A stretch of 40,221 nucleotides of DNA from Chloroflexaceae bacterium (GCA_028282325.1 JANQID010000023.1:1-40221), one strand, 5' to 3'; numbered from the stretch's first letter, positions 16,999 to 26,026 are shown. Numbers and translations: made by a program. The notes: generated from the sequence alone by a model not told the origin.

Positions 16999-18243
16999 AT
17001 GACAATCATTGAATTCGCCAACGTATCCAAACGTTTCATCTTGCACCTGAACCGACCGCGTTCGTTCCGCGATCGGCTGACCGGGATATTCAGTTCAAAC
17101 ACCCACGGCGAGGAGTTCTGGGCGCTGCGCGATGTCAGCTTTAAGATTGAGAAAGGGCAAAGCCTGGGGCTGATCGGACACAACGGCGCCGGCAAAAGCA
17201 CAGCGCTCAAGCTGATGACGCGTATTTTAGAGCCGACGAGCGGGCAGGTGCGAATGCGCGGGCGTGTGGCGGCGCTGCTTGAGTTGGGCAGCGGCTTCCA
17301 CCCCGACTTGAGCGGGCGCGAGAACGTATTTCTCTACGGTTCGTTGATGGGCTTCAGCCGCCGCGATATGCTGGCCCGCCTCGACGAAATCGTCGATTTC
17401 GCCGACATCGGCGAATTCATCGACACCGAGATCAAACACTATTCATCGGGAATGTACACACGCCTGGCGTTTGCCGTCGCCACAGCCGTTGATCCCGAAA
17501 TCCTGATCACCGACGAGGTGCTGGCCGTCGGCGATGAGGCATTTCAGCGCAAATGCATGGAGCGGATCTACAGCTTTCGCCAGGCCGGCAAAACAATCAT
17601 CTTCGTTTCACACGCATTGGAGATCGTGCGCTCACTCTGCGATCACGCAGTCTGGCTCGATCGCGGCGAGGCGCGGTGCGTCGGAACCGCCGACGAGGTC
17701 ATTGACTCCTATCTCCAGGAAACAAACCGGCGCGAAGCCAGGGAGCGCCAACGCCACACCACAGCGCAAAGCTGGGAAGACGCCGACGCCGAGCAGAGCA
17801 AGCGCTGGGGAACGCGCGAGATTGAGATCAAGCATATCGAGCTGCTCGGTCCAAAAGGAACGCCCCAGGATCTGTATTACACGGGCGAGCCTTTGACCAT
17901 TCGCTATCATTACCGGGCGAATATCCCAATCAACGACCCTCAATTTGGGCTAGCCATCTATCACGGCTCCGGCGTACATGTTACCGGCCCGAACAATCGC
18001 TTTTCCGGCTATCCCATCGCATCGGTACACGGAAGCGGGATCGTTGATTACACCATTCCCAACTTACCGCTCCTCCCCGGTATGTACTACTTGACGGTCG
18101 CCGTTCATGACGCGAATGGTCTCGTCACGTTCGACCATCATGAGCGTGCATACAGATTTACCGTGCGCTCGCACTCGCTCAAGACCAGTTACGGCCTGAT
18201 CGAACTCCCGGCGCGCTGGGTTCACGCAGCCACAGATGGGTAA
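16999..18243 (+). CDS. Wzt-type polysaccharide exporter ATPase with C-terminal carbohydrate-binding domain
   Basis: ATP-binding subunit for the Wzm-type permease. Residues 1-245 are the ATPase: SLGLIGHNGAGKSTALKLMT (Walker A, about 56-70), the family-specific HYSSGMYTRLAFAVAT signature and EILITDEVLAVGDEAFQRK (Walker B). Residues about 275-405 form a beta-rich Wzt C-terminal domain (EIKHIELLGPKG, GLAIYHGSGVHVTGPN, LLPGMYYLTVAVHD), which in O-antigen Wzt proteins binds the finished chain end. The full length of about 414 residues matches long-type Wzt. The start is the ATG at 16999 before TIIEFANVSKRF; the frame is open further upstream but has no homology there. The stop overlaps the next GT start by 8 bases. 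This supports a mechanism in which chain recognition gates export. Confidence 0.93.
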   Translation: MTIIEFANVSKRFILHLNRPRSFRDRLTGIFSSNTHGEEFWALRDVSFKIEKGQSLGLIGHNGAGKSTALKLMTRILEPTSGQVRMRGRVAALLELGSGFHPDLSGRENVFLYGSLMGFSRRDMLARLDEIVDFADIGEFIDTEIKHYSSGMYTRLAFAVATAVDPEILITDEVLAVGDEAFQRKCMERIYSFRQAGKTIIFVSHALEIVRSLCDHAVWLDRGEARCVGTADEVIDSYLQETNRREARERQRHTTAQSWEDADAEQSKRWGTREIEIKHIELLGPKGTPQDLYYTGEPLTIRYHYRANIPINDPQFGLAIYHGSGVHVTGPNNRFSGYPIASVHGSGIVDYTIPNLPLLPGMYYLTVAVHDANGLVTFDHHERAYRFTVRSHSLKTSYGLIELPARWVHAATDG

Positions 18244-19732
18244 CGCGGAAACGCCTATGCCACCACGCATTTTGCTTGTCAGCACAGATCGCGTCGGCGC
18301 ATCGATGGCCGGCCCAGGCATTCGAGCCTGGGAGCTCGCCCGATCGTTGTCACGCGTTGGCGCCGTCACGCTGGCTGTACCGGATTCCAGCGACATGCAG
18401 ACGAACGACATGCGCCTGATTACCTACGGCTCCGACCGACCACGCGCCCTCGCCGAAGCATTAACACGCGCCGATGTGGTCATCGGTCAAGGCTTTGTGT
18501 TTGAGTCCCATCCCGGACTCCTGACCACCGATCTGCCGCTGGCAATCGATCTCTACGATCCACTGATCCTTGAAAGCCTCGATCTCTATGCCAACGAAGA
18601 TCTAGCAACAGCCCAGGCCCAACATACGCGCTATCAGGCCTTGACCGAGGCGCTGCTGCGGCGCGGCGACTTTTTCTTCTGCGCGACCGAAACACAACGC
18701 GACTACTGGCTTGGCGCACTCACCGCAACAGGTCGCATCACGCCTGAGCTGGCGCGCCAGGCCGACCGCGATTTGCGCTCGCTGATCGATTGCGTTCCCT
18801 CCGGCCTGACAGAACAGCCGCCGGAGGCCATAACGCCCGTGTTGCGCGGCGTACATCCCGCCATCGCCGACGACGACTTCGTCTTGCTCTGGGCCGGCGG
18901 CCTGTGGGACTGGTTCGATCCCGACGTCATCGTTCGCGCAATGGCGGCATTGCACAACGAGTATCCACATCTGCGGCTATGCTTCTTCGCCGGCCCGCGT
19001 CCCAATCCACGCGGCGATCCATTTCGCACGCGCGTCTATGATCGCGTTCGCGCGCTGGCTGCCGAGCTTGGCATACTCGACACGGCGGTCATCTTCCTCG
19101 ACGAATGGATCGCCTATAATAAGCGCGGCGCATACCTATACGAGGCCGATGTCGGCGTATCAGCGCACCGGCCCGGCATCGAAACGCGCTTTGCATTTCG
19201 CACACGGCTGCTCGATTACCTGTGGGCACGGCTGCCGGTTGTATGCACCGCCGGTGACAGTCTCGGCGAGACCATCGCGCAAAACGGCGTGGGCGCGCTC
19301 GTTCCGGCTGGCGATGTCGAGGGTTGGATCGCAGCGCTCCGTCGGATGATCGACCAGCCGGATCTGCGCGCCGATTGTCGTTCCGCCGCCGATGCATTGG
19401 CCCGGCGCTACATCTGGTCGCGCGTTGCGGAGCCGCTGGCGGCATTCTGTCAACATCCACGCCGCACAGCGCCGCGCAAAACGGCGCCGGCAGCAACCGA
19501 GCGCATAGCCGAATTGGAGCGCGCATTAGAGGAGCGACTACGTTATACACGACACGTGGAAGCGCAATACCAGGCCGCCATCGCCCAGAATCGAACGTTC
19601 ATCGGCAAATTCTTTTCTATCGCGCAGCGCCTGTTGCATGCCAGGAACCAACGCCCACAAAACGACGCTTCGGGCGATGACCGCAATAAACGCGCCCAAG
19701 GCAACCAGCCGCAAGAAGGTGAAACATCGTGA
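18236..19732 (+). CDS. GT4-like glycosyltransferase with helical C-terminal tail (paralogue 1)
   Basis: Cytoplasmic GT-B-fold glycosyltransferase, about 498 residues. N-domain motif ILLVSTDRVGASMAGPGIRA; C-domain LLWAGGLWDWFDPDVIVRAM, a VIFLDEWIAYNKRGAYLYEA segment and DVGVSAHRPGIETRFAFRTR, where GT4 enzymes bind the nucleotide sugar. It is a close paralogue of the next gene, sharing the same order of motifs throughout. The tail (about 420-470, TERIAELERALEERLRYTRH) looks coiled-coil, followed by an amphipathic FIGKFFSIAQRLLHARNQ. The start at 18236 overlaps the Wzt stop; an ATG at 18257 is also plausible. It ends with a GTGA overlap to the next gene. Donor and acceptor sugars are unknown. 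Confidence 0.85.
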   Translation: MGNAETPMPPRILLVSTDRVGASMAGPGIRAWELARSLSRVGAVTLAVPDSSDMQTNDMRLITYGSDRPRALAEALTRADVVIGQGFVFESHPGLLTTDLPLAIDLYDPLILESLDLYANEDLATAQAQHTRYQALTEALLRRGDFFFCATETQRDYWLGALTATGRITPELARQADRDLRSLIDCVPSGLTEQPPEAITPVLRGVHPAIADDDFVLLWAGGLWDWFDPDVIVRAMAALHNEYPHLRLCFFAGPRPNPRGDPFRTRVYDRVRALAAELGILDTAVIFLDEWIAYNKRGAYLYEADVGVSAHRPGIETRFAFRTRLLDYLWARLPVVCTAGDSLGETIAQNGVGALVPAGDVEGWIAALRRMIDQPDLRADCRSAADALARRYIWSRVAEPLAAFCQHPRRTAPRKTAPAATERIAELERALEERLRYTRHVEAQYQAAIAQNRTFIGKFFSIAQRLLHARNQRPQNDASGDDRNKRAQGNQPQEGETS

Positions 19733-21513
19733 CCGAGCCATCGACAACGCCATCGAACCAGCCACACCTGCTGATCATTAGTCACGATGTGATCGGCGCG
19801 CGTATGGCCGGGCCGGGGATTCGCTACTGGGAACTGGCTCACGTCATCGCCGCGCACCAGCCCGTGACGCTGATCGCCCCACAACCGATTGATCGCGCAT
19901 CGCCGACAGTGGAAACCGGCAACTACGCCTGGGGTGACGCCGAATCGCTTGCGCGATGGGTGCAGGACGCCGATGTCGTGCTGGCGAACGGCTTTGTGCT
20001 GCCAGCGCATCCGGAACTGACCGCCATGACTCAGCCGTTGGCAATCGATCTATACGACCCGACTCTGCTGGAGAATCTGGAACTCGTGCGCACCGAACCG
20101 CCGGAACGACGCAGCGTGCAGAGCCAGCACGACATTGCCGCGCTCAAAGCGCAGTTGACCGCCGGCGACTTCTTCCTCTGCGCAACCGAGCGCCAGCGGG
20201 ATCTGTATCTCGGCGCGTTGATGGCTGTGGGACGTATCACGCCCGACGCCGTCGAGCACGATCCGTTGCTGCGCAACTTGATTGACATTTTGCCGTTTGG
20301 TCTCCCTGCCGAACCGCCGGTCAAGCGCGCACCGGCGCTCCGCAGCGTGGTTCCCGGCATCAGCGCCGACGACAGGCTCATTCTGTGGACCGGCGGTCTG
20401 TGGGATTGGATGGATCCGCTGACGCTGATTCGGGCGCTGCCCCACATCGTCGCTCAGCATCCAGATGTGCGGCTCGTTTTTTTATCCGGCCAACATCCTG
20501 GATCGATCCACCCGATGCACGCTCCCAACGAGGCCCGCGCGTTGGCCGAATCGTTCGGACTGATCGATAAGCACATTTTTTTCTATGACGACTGGATCCC
20601 ATACGCGCAACGCGCCGACTTCCTGCTCGAAGCCGACATCGCCGTCTCGCTGCACCGGAATCACCTCGAAACGGCATATGCCGCGATTCGCTCGCGGTTT
20701 CTTGATCATCTCTGGACCGGCTTGCCCAGTGTGGTAAGCGATGGCGATGCAGCATCGAGCCTGGTGCGTGAATATAGACTGGGGCAGGTTGTCCCTTCTG
20801 GGGACGTAGAACGCACTGCCGAGGCGCTGGACGCGTTGCTGCGCGATCCTGACAAACGACACGCATGCGCCGCGCGTGCGCGCGAACTCGCAGCCCGTTA
20901 TATCTGGGAGCGCGTCGCCGAACCGCTGATTGCCTTCAGTTTGCAACCTCGAACTACACGACCGCAAACCATCGCCTCAACCGCATCGCCAACGCCAACG
21001 CCGCCAGCCACACCGCTAACGCCAACGCCAGCCGCACCGACGCTGGACGATTTCATTCGTGAAACGCAGCAAACCACCCAGGCGTATGATGCATCACGCA
21101 ACGCAATACTTCAAACGCTGGAGCCGCAACGCCAGATCCACGAACCGAGCTTGCCCGGCGGAATAATCGGGCGGCTGCGCAATCTGCTGATCCGTCAATT
21201 GGTGCGCCCTTTCGTCGCGCCATTGATCGAGCGTCAGAATGCCTACAACGCCGCTGTGACGCGCGGTCTGAACGCGCTGGCAGAAAACAGCGACATTCGC
21301 CGCGCCGAAACCTATACGCTCGTGAATAGCCTCAGCGGCTACCTTGCCGCGCAAGCAGCGCTGATCGGCCCGATTCACACGCGGCTTGACGATATCGAGC
21401 GTCGCCTCGCGCATTTGGATGAACAACTGCGCGACGCCTATGACGCCGACACGTCGCTCGCCGAACGCATCGCCGATATGGCTGCTTCCGCTGAGCGCAA
21501 GGAGGACGTGTGA
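19729..21513 (+). CDS. GT4-like glycosyltransferase with Pro/Thr linker and tail module (paralogue 2)
   Basis: 594 residues. The catalytic GT-B part (about 1-405) parallels the preceding GT: LLIISHDVIGARMAGPGIRY, LILWTGGLWDWMDPLTLIRA, IFFYDDWIPYAQRADFLLEA, DIAVSLHRNHLETAYAAIRS. A Pro/Thr-rich linker (TASPTPTPPATPLTPTPAAP, about 418-440) leads to a helical tail of about 150 residues containing GIIGRLRNLLIRQLVRPFVA, PLIERQNAYN and a coiled-coil-like RLDDIERRLAHLDEQLRDAY. The start codon is GTG at 19729 in a GTGA stop-start overlap, with a GAAGGTG ribosome site. The next GT starts in a TGATG overlap, so all are translationally coupled. The tail may tether the enzyme to the membrane or to partner GTs (inference). 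Confidence 0.85.
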   Translation: MTEPSTTPSNQPHLLIISHDVIGARMAGPGIRYWELAHVIAAHQPVTLIAPQPIDRASPTVETGNYAWGDAESLARWVQDADVVLANGFVLPAHPELTAMTQPLAIDLYDPTLLENLELVRTEPPERRSVQSQHDIAALKAQLTAGDFFLCATERQRDLYLGALMAVGRITPDAVEHDPLLRNLIDILPFGLPAEPPVKRAPALRSVVPGISADDRLILWTGGLWDWMDPLTLIRALPHIVAQHPDVRLVFLSGQHPGSIHPMHAPNEARALAESFGLIDKHIFFYDDWIPYAQRADFLLEADIAVSLHRNHLETAYAAIRSRFLDHLWTGLPSVVSDGDAASSLVREYRLGQVVPSGDVERTAEALDALLRDPDKRHACAARARELAARYIWERVAEPLIAFSLQPRTTRPQTIASTASPTPTPPATPLTPTPAAPTLDDFIRETQQTTQAYDASRNAILQTLEPQRQIHEPSLPGGIIGRLRNLLIRQLVRPFVAPLIERQNAYNAAVTRGLNALAENSDIRRAETYTLVNSLSGYLAAQAALIGPIHTRLDDIERRLAHLDEQLRDAYDADTSLAERIADMAASAERKEDV

Positions 21514-22478
21514 TGCGCGCAGCCGTGATCATCCTCAGTTGGAACGGCGCAGATCATCTGGCCGATTGTCTTGACTCCGTGCAGGGGCAACGTAACAACA
21601 ACGCTCTTACGGTTGTCGTCGATAATGGATCGGAGGACGATTCTGTTGCAATAGCCCGTCAGCATAACGACGTGCAGGTGATCGAGAACAGACGCAATCT
21701 GGGCTTCGCGGCAGGTATGAACGTGGGAATTCGTTGGTTGCGCAGCCTTGTGCAGCTGCCCAATGTCGTCGTGTTGCTCAACCAGGACACGATCGTCGCA
21801 CCTGACTGGCTGCACAACCTGATCGAACCCCTGGCGCATGATCAACAGATCGCCGCCGTCGGCTGCAAAATCTACTACCCTGACGGAAAGACATTGCAAC
21901 ACGCCGGGGGCTGGCTTGATCCGGCCCGCGCGTTGTCATACCATTTCGGGCACCAAGAGCGCGACGAAGGTCAGTATGACCAACCACGCGATGTCGAGTA
22001 CGTCACGGGCGCATCGATGGCGCTGCGTATGAGCGCTCTCGATGAGGTCGGCCTACTTGATGAGGGCTATAGTCCGGCCTATTTTGAAGAAGTCGATCTC
22101 TGTTGGCGGCTGCGGCGATCGGGCTATCGCGTTCACTATACGCCTGGCGCCACGCTGCGCCATGTCGAGTCGAGTTCAATCCGCGATCCGGTTGCGCGCA
22201 ATACGCTGGCCCATCGCAACCGATTGCGTTACATATATAAGACATTCCCATTTGAACGCATCCGCGTCGATTTTATGACCGCCGAACGCTTGCGCCTGGC
22301 GTCTCTTCCACACAGCCTGGAGCGGCGAATTCTCCGCCGGGCTTACCTGGAAGGCATACTCCGGCGCGAGGAATGGCTCACCGCTCGCGCCGCGTTCTAT
22401 CCGATCAGCGACGATGAAGCCGAGCAACTCCGACACATCTGCATCGAGTTGCGAGCGGCAGCCGGCAACCATATATAA
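21513..22478 (+). CDS. GT2-family glycosyltransferase, WbbL/rhamnosyltransferase-like
   Basis: A 321-residue GT-A-fold transferase. VIILSWNGADHLADCLDSV and VVVDNGSEDDSVAIARQHND are the nucleotide-binding N-terminus, LNQDTIVAPDWL holds the metal-binding DxD-like region, and YVTGASMALRMSALDEVGLL with DEGYSPAYFEEVDLCWRLRR holds the catalytic ED region of the rhamnosyl-type GT2 group. The start is the ATG at 21513, sharing a base with the previous stop (TGATG) behind GGAGG. Transfer of a deoxyhexose such as rhamnose is suggested only by family resemblance. Confidence 0.88.
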   Translation: MRAAVIILSWNGADHLADCLDSVQGQRNNNALTVVVDNGSEDDSVAIARQHNDVQVIENRRNLGFAAGMNVGIRWLRSLVQLPNVVVLLNQDTIVAPDWLHNLIEPLAHDQQIAAVGCKIYYPDGKTLQHAGGWLDPARALSYHFGHQERDEGQYDQPRDVEYVTGASMALRMSALDEVGLLDEGYSPAYFEEVDLCWRLRRSGYRVHYTPGATLRHVESSSIRDPVARNTLAHRNRLRYIYKTFPFERIRVDFMTAERLRLASLPHSLERRILRRAYLEGILRREEWLTARAAFYPISDDEAEQLRHICIELRAAAGNHI

Positions 22479-22493
22479 GCATTGGTGAACACC

Positions 22494-23951
22494 ATGACGA
22501 ATCCTTCCGATACCACTATGCAGCGAATGCATGCACGCTACGCATTCGCCGGCCCAACGCCGACAGCCAGGCTGGATCTTCCATTGCTGCTGCCGATTAG
22601 CGTCACAAACACCGGCGCGGCCACCTGGCCCAATCGCGGCCCAAACCCGGTGAATATCGCCTACCACTGGCTCGACGCCAACGGCCAGGTTGTCGATTTC
22701 GAGGGATTGCGCACGCCACTGCCCGGAGCAGTCCCCCCCGGCGAAACGATCGAGCTTGAGGTTCAGATCGAACCGCCGCCGCATCCCGGCGATTATCAAC
22801 TGGCGATTGACCTGGTCGAAGAAGGTATAGATTGGTTTATGATTCAGGGCGTCGAGCCGCTGAAAATCCCACTCACCGTTGCGCCGCCCGACGAACTGCC
22901 GCGTGCATGCATCATCAACGGCAACTGTATGGTCAACGACGCGGTAGGCAATCATGTCGTCAACCAGTTGCGCTTCTTCCAGAATCGCGGCTATCGAACG
23001 TTAACCCTGGTAGAGCATATCGATCCGCGCCAACCGGCCAGTTTGCGCCAGAACATTTTGCCCATCACCCTCGACGAATTGCGCGACGGGCCATCGATCG
23101 GGCCGACGCGCCGAGCGGTTCATCATTTCCGCAGCGCCGACATCTACATTTTTAACTATTCTACCTACTACACGCTGGTTGATGCTATCCGGCTGGTCGG
23201 GAACGGCATCGTCGTTTTCGACTACCACGGCGTAACGCCGCCCCACCTCTGGGATGGGCCAGGCGTCGAACACCTAATCGAAGGCCAGCGAAACCTCGAA
23301 CTGGTGCGCTACGCCGATTACGCGATCGGGCATAGCGGATTTACACGCCAGGAGTTGCTGAACACCGGGTTAATTGCGCCGGAACGCGTATATCAGATGC
23401 CCTACGTCGTACCTTTGGAGCGCTTCCGCCCCGGCCCGCGCGCACCCGAACTGCTGGAGCGCTACGGCCTGACCGATGATCAGCCCGTGCTGCTATATGT
23501 CGGTCGGATGGCCACGAACAAGCGGATCGATGTGCTCGTACGCGCACTCATTGAAATCCGCGAACACATCCCCAACGCCGTCCTGATGTTGGTCGGCGAC
23601 AATCGCTCGCAGGCATACGCTCGCGCAACGAGCCAGGCGCGCGACATCGCCGCAGCATCGGGCATCGCAGACGGTTTAATCTTCACCGGGCAAATCCCCG
23701 ATAGCGAATTGGCGGCGCACTACCAACTCGCCAGCGTATTTGTCACCGCCAGTCTGCACGAAGGCTTTTGCATCCCGGTATTGGAAGCGATGAGCTGCGG
23801 AACCCCCGTGGTTGGAGCGCATGCTACAGCGCTGCCCGAAACGATCGGCGCGGCCGGCTTGACATTTGAGCCGGGAAATGCTCGCGATCTCGCGCACAAA
23901 ATACTGGCGGTTTTGGGACACATGACATTGGAATCAACAGAGCAAGCATAG
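22494..23951 (+). CDS. GT4 glycosyltransferase with N-terminal beta-sandwich domain
   Basis: About 485 residues. Residues about 10-130 form an Ig-like beta-sandwich (LLLPISVTNTGAATWPN, IAYHWLDANGQVVDFEGL, LPGAVPPGETIELEVQIEPP, GDYQLAIDLVEEGIDWF). This resembles modules attached to other GTs, methyltransferases and Wzt proteins. The rest is a canonical GT4 with VLLYVGRMATNKRIDVLVRA, LIFTGQIPDSELAAHYQLA and ASLHEGFCIPVLEAMSCGTP (E-x7-E motif). Starts at 22482 (TTG), 22485 (GTG) and 22494 (ATG) are all in frame; I list the ATG. The gene is 15 bases or less from its neighbour. The sandwich might bind the growing glycan, but a cytoplasmic location is assumed because there is no signal peptide. Confidence 0.87.
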   Translation: MTNPSDTTMQRMHARYAFAGPTPTARLDLPLLLPISVTNTGAATWPNRGPNPVNIAYHWLDANGQVVDFEGLRTPLPGAVPPGETIELEVQIEPPPHPGDYQLAIDLVEEGIDWFMIQGVEPLKIPLTVAPPDELPRACIINGNCMVNDAVGNHVVNQLRFFQNRGYRTLTLVEHIDPRQPASLRQNILPITLDELRDGPSIGPTRRAVHHFRSADIYIFNYSTYYTLVDAIRLVGNGIVVFDYHGVTPPHLWDGPGVEHLIEGQRNLELVRYADYAIGHSGFTRQELLNTGLIAPERVYQMPYVVPLERFRPGPRAPELLERYGLTDDQPVLLYVGRMATNKRIDVLVRALIEIREHIPNAVLMLVGDNRSQAYARATSQARDIAAASGIADGLIFTGQIPDSELAAHYQLASVFVTASLHEGFCIPVLEAMSCGTPVVGAHATALPETIGAAGLTFEPGNARDLAHKILAVLGHMTLESTEQA

Positions 23952-23958
23952 GATTAGG

Positions 23959-25599
23959 ATGCGGATGCAGGTTGATACGTTCGCCTATGGCACAAAGCAG
24001 CGAATCGGTTTTGTTACGCCACGCTACGGTATCGAGGTCGTCGGCGGCGCGGAAAGGCTGGTGCGCGGCACAGCCGAGCAACTCGCCGCACGCGGCTACG
24101 CTGTTGAAGCCTTCGCAACTTGCGTGCTGAACATCCACGAGTGGCGTGATCACTACCCGCCCGGCGATGAGATGGTCAACGGCGTCCTGGTGCATCGCTT
24201 CCCGCTCGATCCGGTCGATCTCGGCCAGTTGCAACGAACGACGCAGAAAGCGATGGCCGGAGAGCGCGTGGCCTATAGCGAGCAGCTTCAGTTCGTTCAG
24301 CAAAGCGTGAATAGCCAGCCGCTTTTCCACAGCTTGCGCGAACGCCAGAACGACTTCGCGTGCTTCATCTTCGCCCCGTATATGTTTGGCACAACCTATT
24401 GGGGCGTCAAAGTCGTACCCGACAAGGCGATACTCTTGCCATGTCTCCATAACGAACCGTATGCTCACTTCATCATTTACCGCGAATTGATCGAAGAAGT
24501 GCGCGGGGTAATCTTCAACGCCGAGGCCGAGCGTCGTTTCGCCATGAACGGTATGGGAATGGTCAACCCGCACACCGCTGTCGTTGGATATGGTTTTGAA
24601 CCGCCGCCCGTCGGTAACAGCGAGCATTTCCGCCGTCAACGAAACCTGCCGTCCCAATTTATTTTGTACAGCGGACGGCTGGAGTCGGGCAAAAACGTCC
24701 CCCTGTTGATCGACTATTTCACACGCTACAAAACCGAGCGGCCATCAGACCTGGCGCTGGTCTTCACCAATGATCGCGGCGACGTCACGCCGCCGCCACG
24801 ATCGGACATCGTGAGTCTGGGCTTTCTCAGCGAGGAAGATTTGCACAATGCCTATGCCGCCGCAACGACGCTTTGCCAACCCTCAGTCAATGAGAGCTTC
24901 TCGATCGTGATGATGGAGGCATGGCTGCAACACACCCCTGCCCTCGTCCATACCGACTGCGCCGTCACCAGCGATCATGTTCGACAGAGCGGCGGCGGAT
25001 GGACCTTTCGCACCTACGAGGAATTCCGCGCCGCGCTCGATCAAATTCTGGGCGATCCAGATGAAAGCCGCCGCCGTGCACAGGCCGGATGCGCCTATGT
25101 GCAACAGCAGTACAACTGGGATGCCGTCATCGAACGGCTAGTCAATGCATTAAAGCGTTTTATGCAACCGCGCAGTCTCGCCGAACAGTTGGCCCAGAAT
25201 GGCATCCGGCATGCGCTCGACTTCTCCCGTGAACGATTTGACGATCAGTTTACACGCGTCATCGAACGCGCCGAGGCCGATCTCGCTCAGGGGTTGACCC
25301 ACGATCAGATCGGCGCACTGCGCCAGGCAGCGCGCATAGCAATGCCCGACTACCAGGTTCAATCGAATATTCCGGTCATTGGCAAGTTTATCGCCTGGCT
25401 CCGCCGCCATCTCACCTCACATCTGCGCGAACCCTATATTGACCCGATCATTTCGCGCCAGGAGGTGTATAATACCCATATGCTCAATACGCTCTTGCCC
25501 GCGCTCGAACGCAGTTTGCGCGAACAACGCCGCCTGAGTCGCGAGATCGAACTGTTGCGCAAGCAGCTTGCCCACACACCGCAACGCAGCGACGACTGA
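23959..25599 (+). CDS. GT4 glycosyltransferase with C-terminal tail module
   Basis: 546 residues. The N-domain starts IGFVTPRYGIEVVGGAERLV (GT4 acceptor-side motif with GGAE); the C-domain has LPSQFILYSGRLESGKNVPL, VSLGFLSEEDLHNAYAAATT and PSVNESFSIVMMEAWLQHTP (E-x7-E). After about residue 440 comes a helical tail: NIPVIGKFIAWLRRHLTSHL, then REPYIDPIISRQEVYNTHML and the coiled-coil-like RSLREQRRLSREIELLRKQL. This tail has the same layout as that of the GT ending at 21513. The start is the ATG at 23959 behind AGGATTAGG. It is the last gene of the locus; no obvious hairpin terminator follows it. Confidence 0.88.
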   Translation: MRMQVDTFAYGTKQRIGFVTPRYGIEVVGGAERLVRGTAEQLAARGYAVEAFATCVLNIHEWRDHYPPGDEMVNGVLVHRFPLDPVDLGQLQRTTQKAMAGERVAYSEQLQFVQQSVNSQPLFHSLRERQNDFACFIFAPYMFGTTYWGVKVVPDKAILLPCLHNEPYAHFIIYRELIEEVRGVIFNAEAERRFAMNGMGMVNPHTAVVGYGFEPPPVGNSEHFRRQRNLPSQFILYSGRLESGKNVPLLIDYFTRYKTERPSDLALVFTNDRGDVTPPPRSDIVSLGFLSEEDLHNAYAAATTLCQPSVNESFSIVMMEAWLQHTPALVHTDCAVTSDHVRQSGGGWTFRTYEEFRAALDQILGDPDESRRRAQAGCAYVQQQYNWDAVIERLVNALKRFMQPRSLAEQLAQNGIRHALDFSRERFDDQFTRVIERAEADLAQGLTHDQIGALRQAARIAMPDYQVQSNIPVIGKFIAWLRRHLTSHLREPYIDPIISRQEVYNTHMLNTLLPALERSLREQRRLSREIELLRKQLAHTPQRSDD

Positions 25600-25615
25600 A
25601 CGACCCTCGCAATTG

Positions 25616-25661
25616 CTATAGCGACACTATCCGAATTTGCGCAGATCCAAAACCTGTCAGA
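25616..25661 (+). repeat. Dispersed repeat B, copy 1
   Basis: ATAGCG at 25618 is followed 30 bases later by CAAAACCTGTCAGA (25648-25661). The opposite strand of 28421-28465 has ATAGCG followed 31 bases later by CAAAACCTGCCAGA. The two copies are inverted relative to each other and flank the FG-GAP gene. Confidence 0.45.
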
Positions 25662-25792
25662 TGCGGCGTGACAAGACCTGCGAACGCACTTTGTCGCAGA
25701 TTGCTGCACCGGACAGTTTTCCGCGTCGTGTAGGATTGATCTATGTTTGAAACACCGAAGCGAAATCGGGTAGTGATCCAGTCTGGAATGGT

Positions 25793-25851
25793 GGTCATTC
25801 CGAGCGGAGCTAGAAATTCCCGACGGGACCCTTCGCTCCGCTCAGGGTTGA
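25793..25851. repeat. Degenerate copy of the TIR element (inner repeats only)
   Basis: GGTCATTCCGAGCGGAGC at the left and CTTCGCTCCGCTCAGGGTT at the right are the inner inverted repeats of the elements at 26160 and 38740. The outer TACCAAAC ends are not visible and the middle is shortened. Confidence 0.65.
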
Positions 25852-26006
25852 TATGCGCGGGAGAGCCACCACCCGAAATCGAAGTGGGTATATCAAATTA
25901 TCCCGATTATTCGGCATACTCGTTACGTCTTCACTATTGTTGCTCTGCACCGACTGAAGACTTCTTCATTCCGGACAAATCAAGGGTAATGCAGAGATAA
26001 TGGCAA

Positions 26007-26026
26007 GTATGATGCGATCATCATAC
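26007..26026. repeat. Perfect 8-bp palindrome with 4-base centre
   Basis: GTATGATG-CGAT-CATCATAC. It could be a regulator site or a small hairpin. No T-run follows, so a terminator is unlikely. It lies about 290 bases before the FG-GAP gene. Confidence 0.4.

Noticed and set aside
20975-21050. Short tandem-like ACGCCAACG/CCGCCAGCC tract
   Set aside because: It encodes the Pro/Thr linker between the GT domain and its tail; unit length is irregular, so I do not call a separate repeat.
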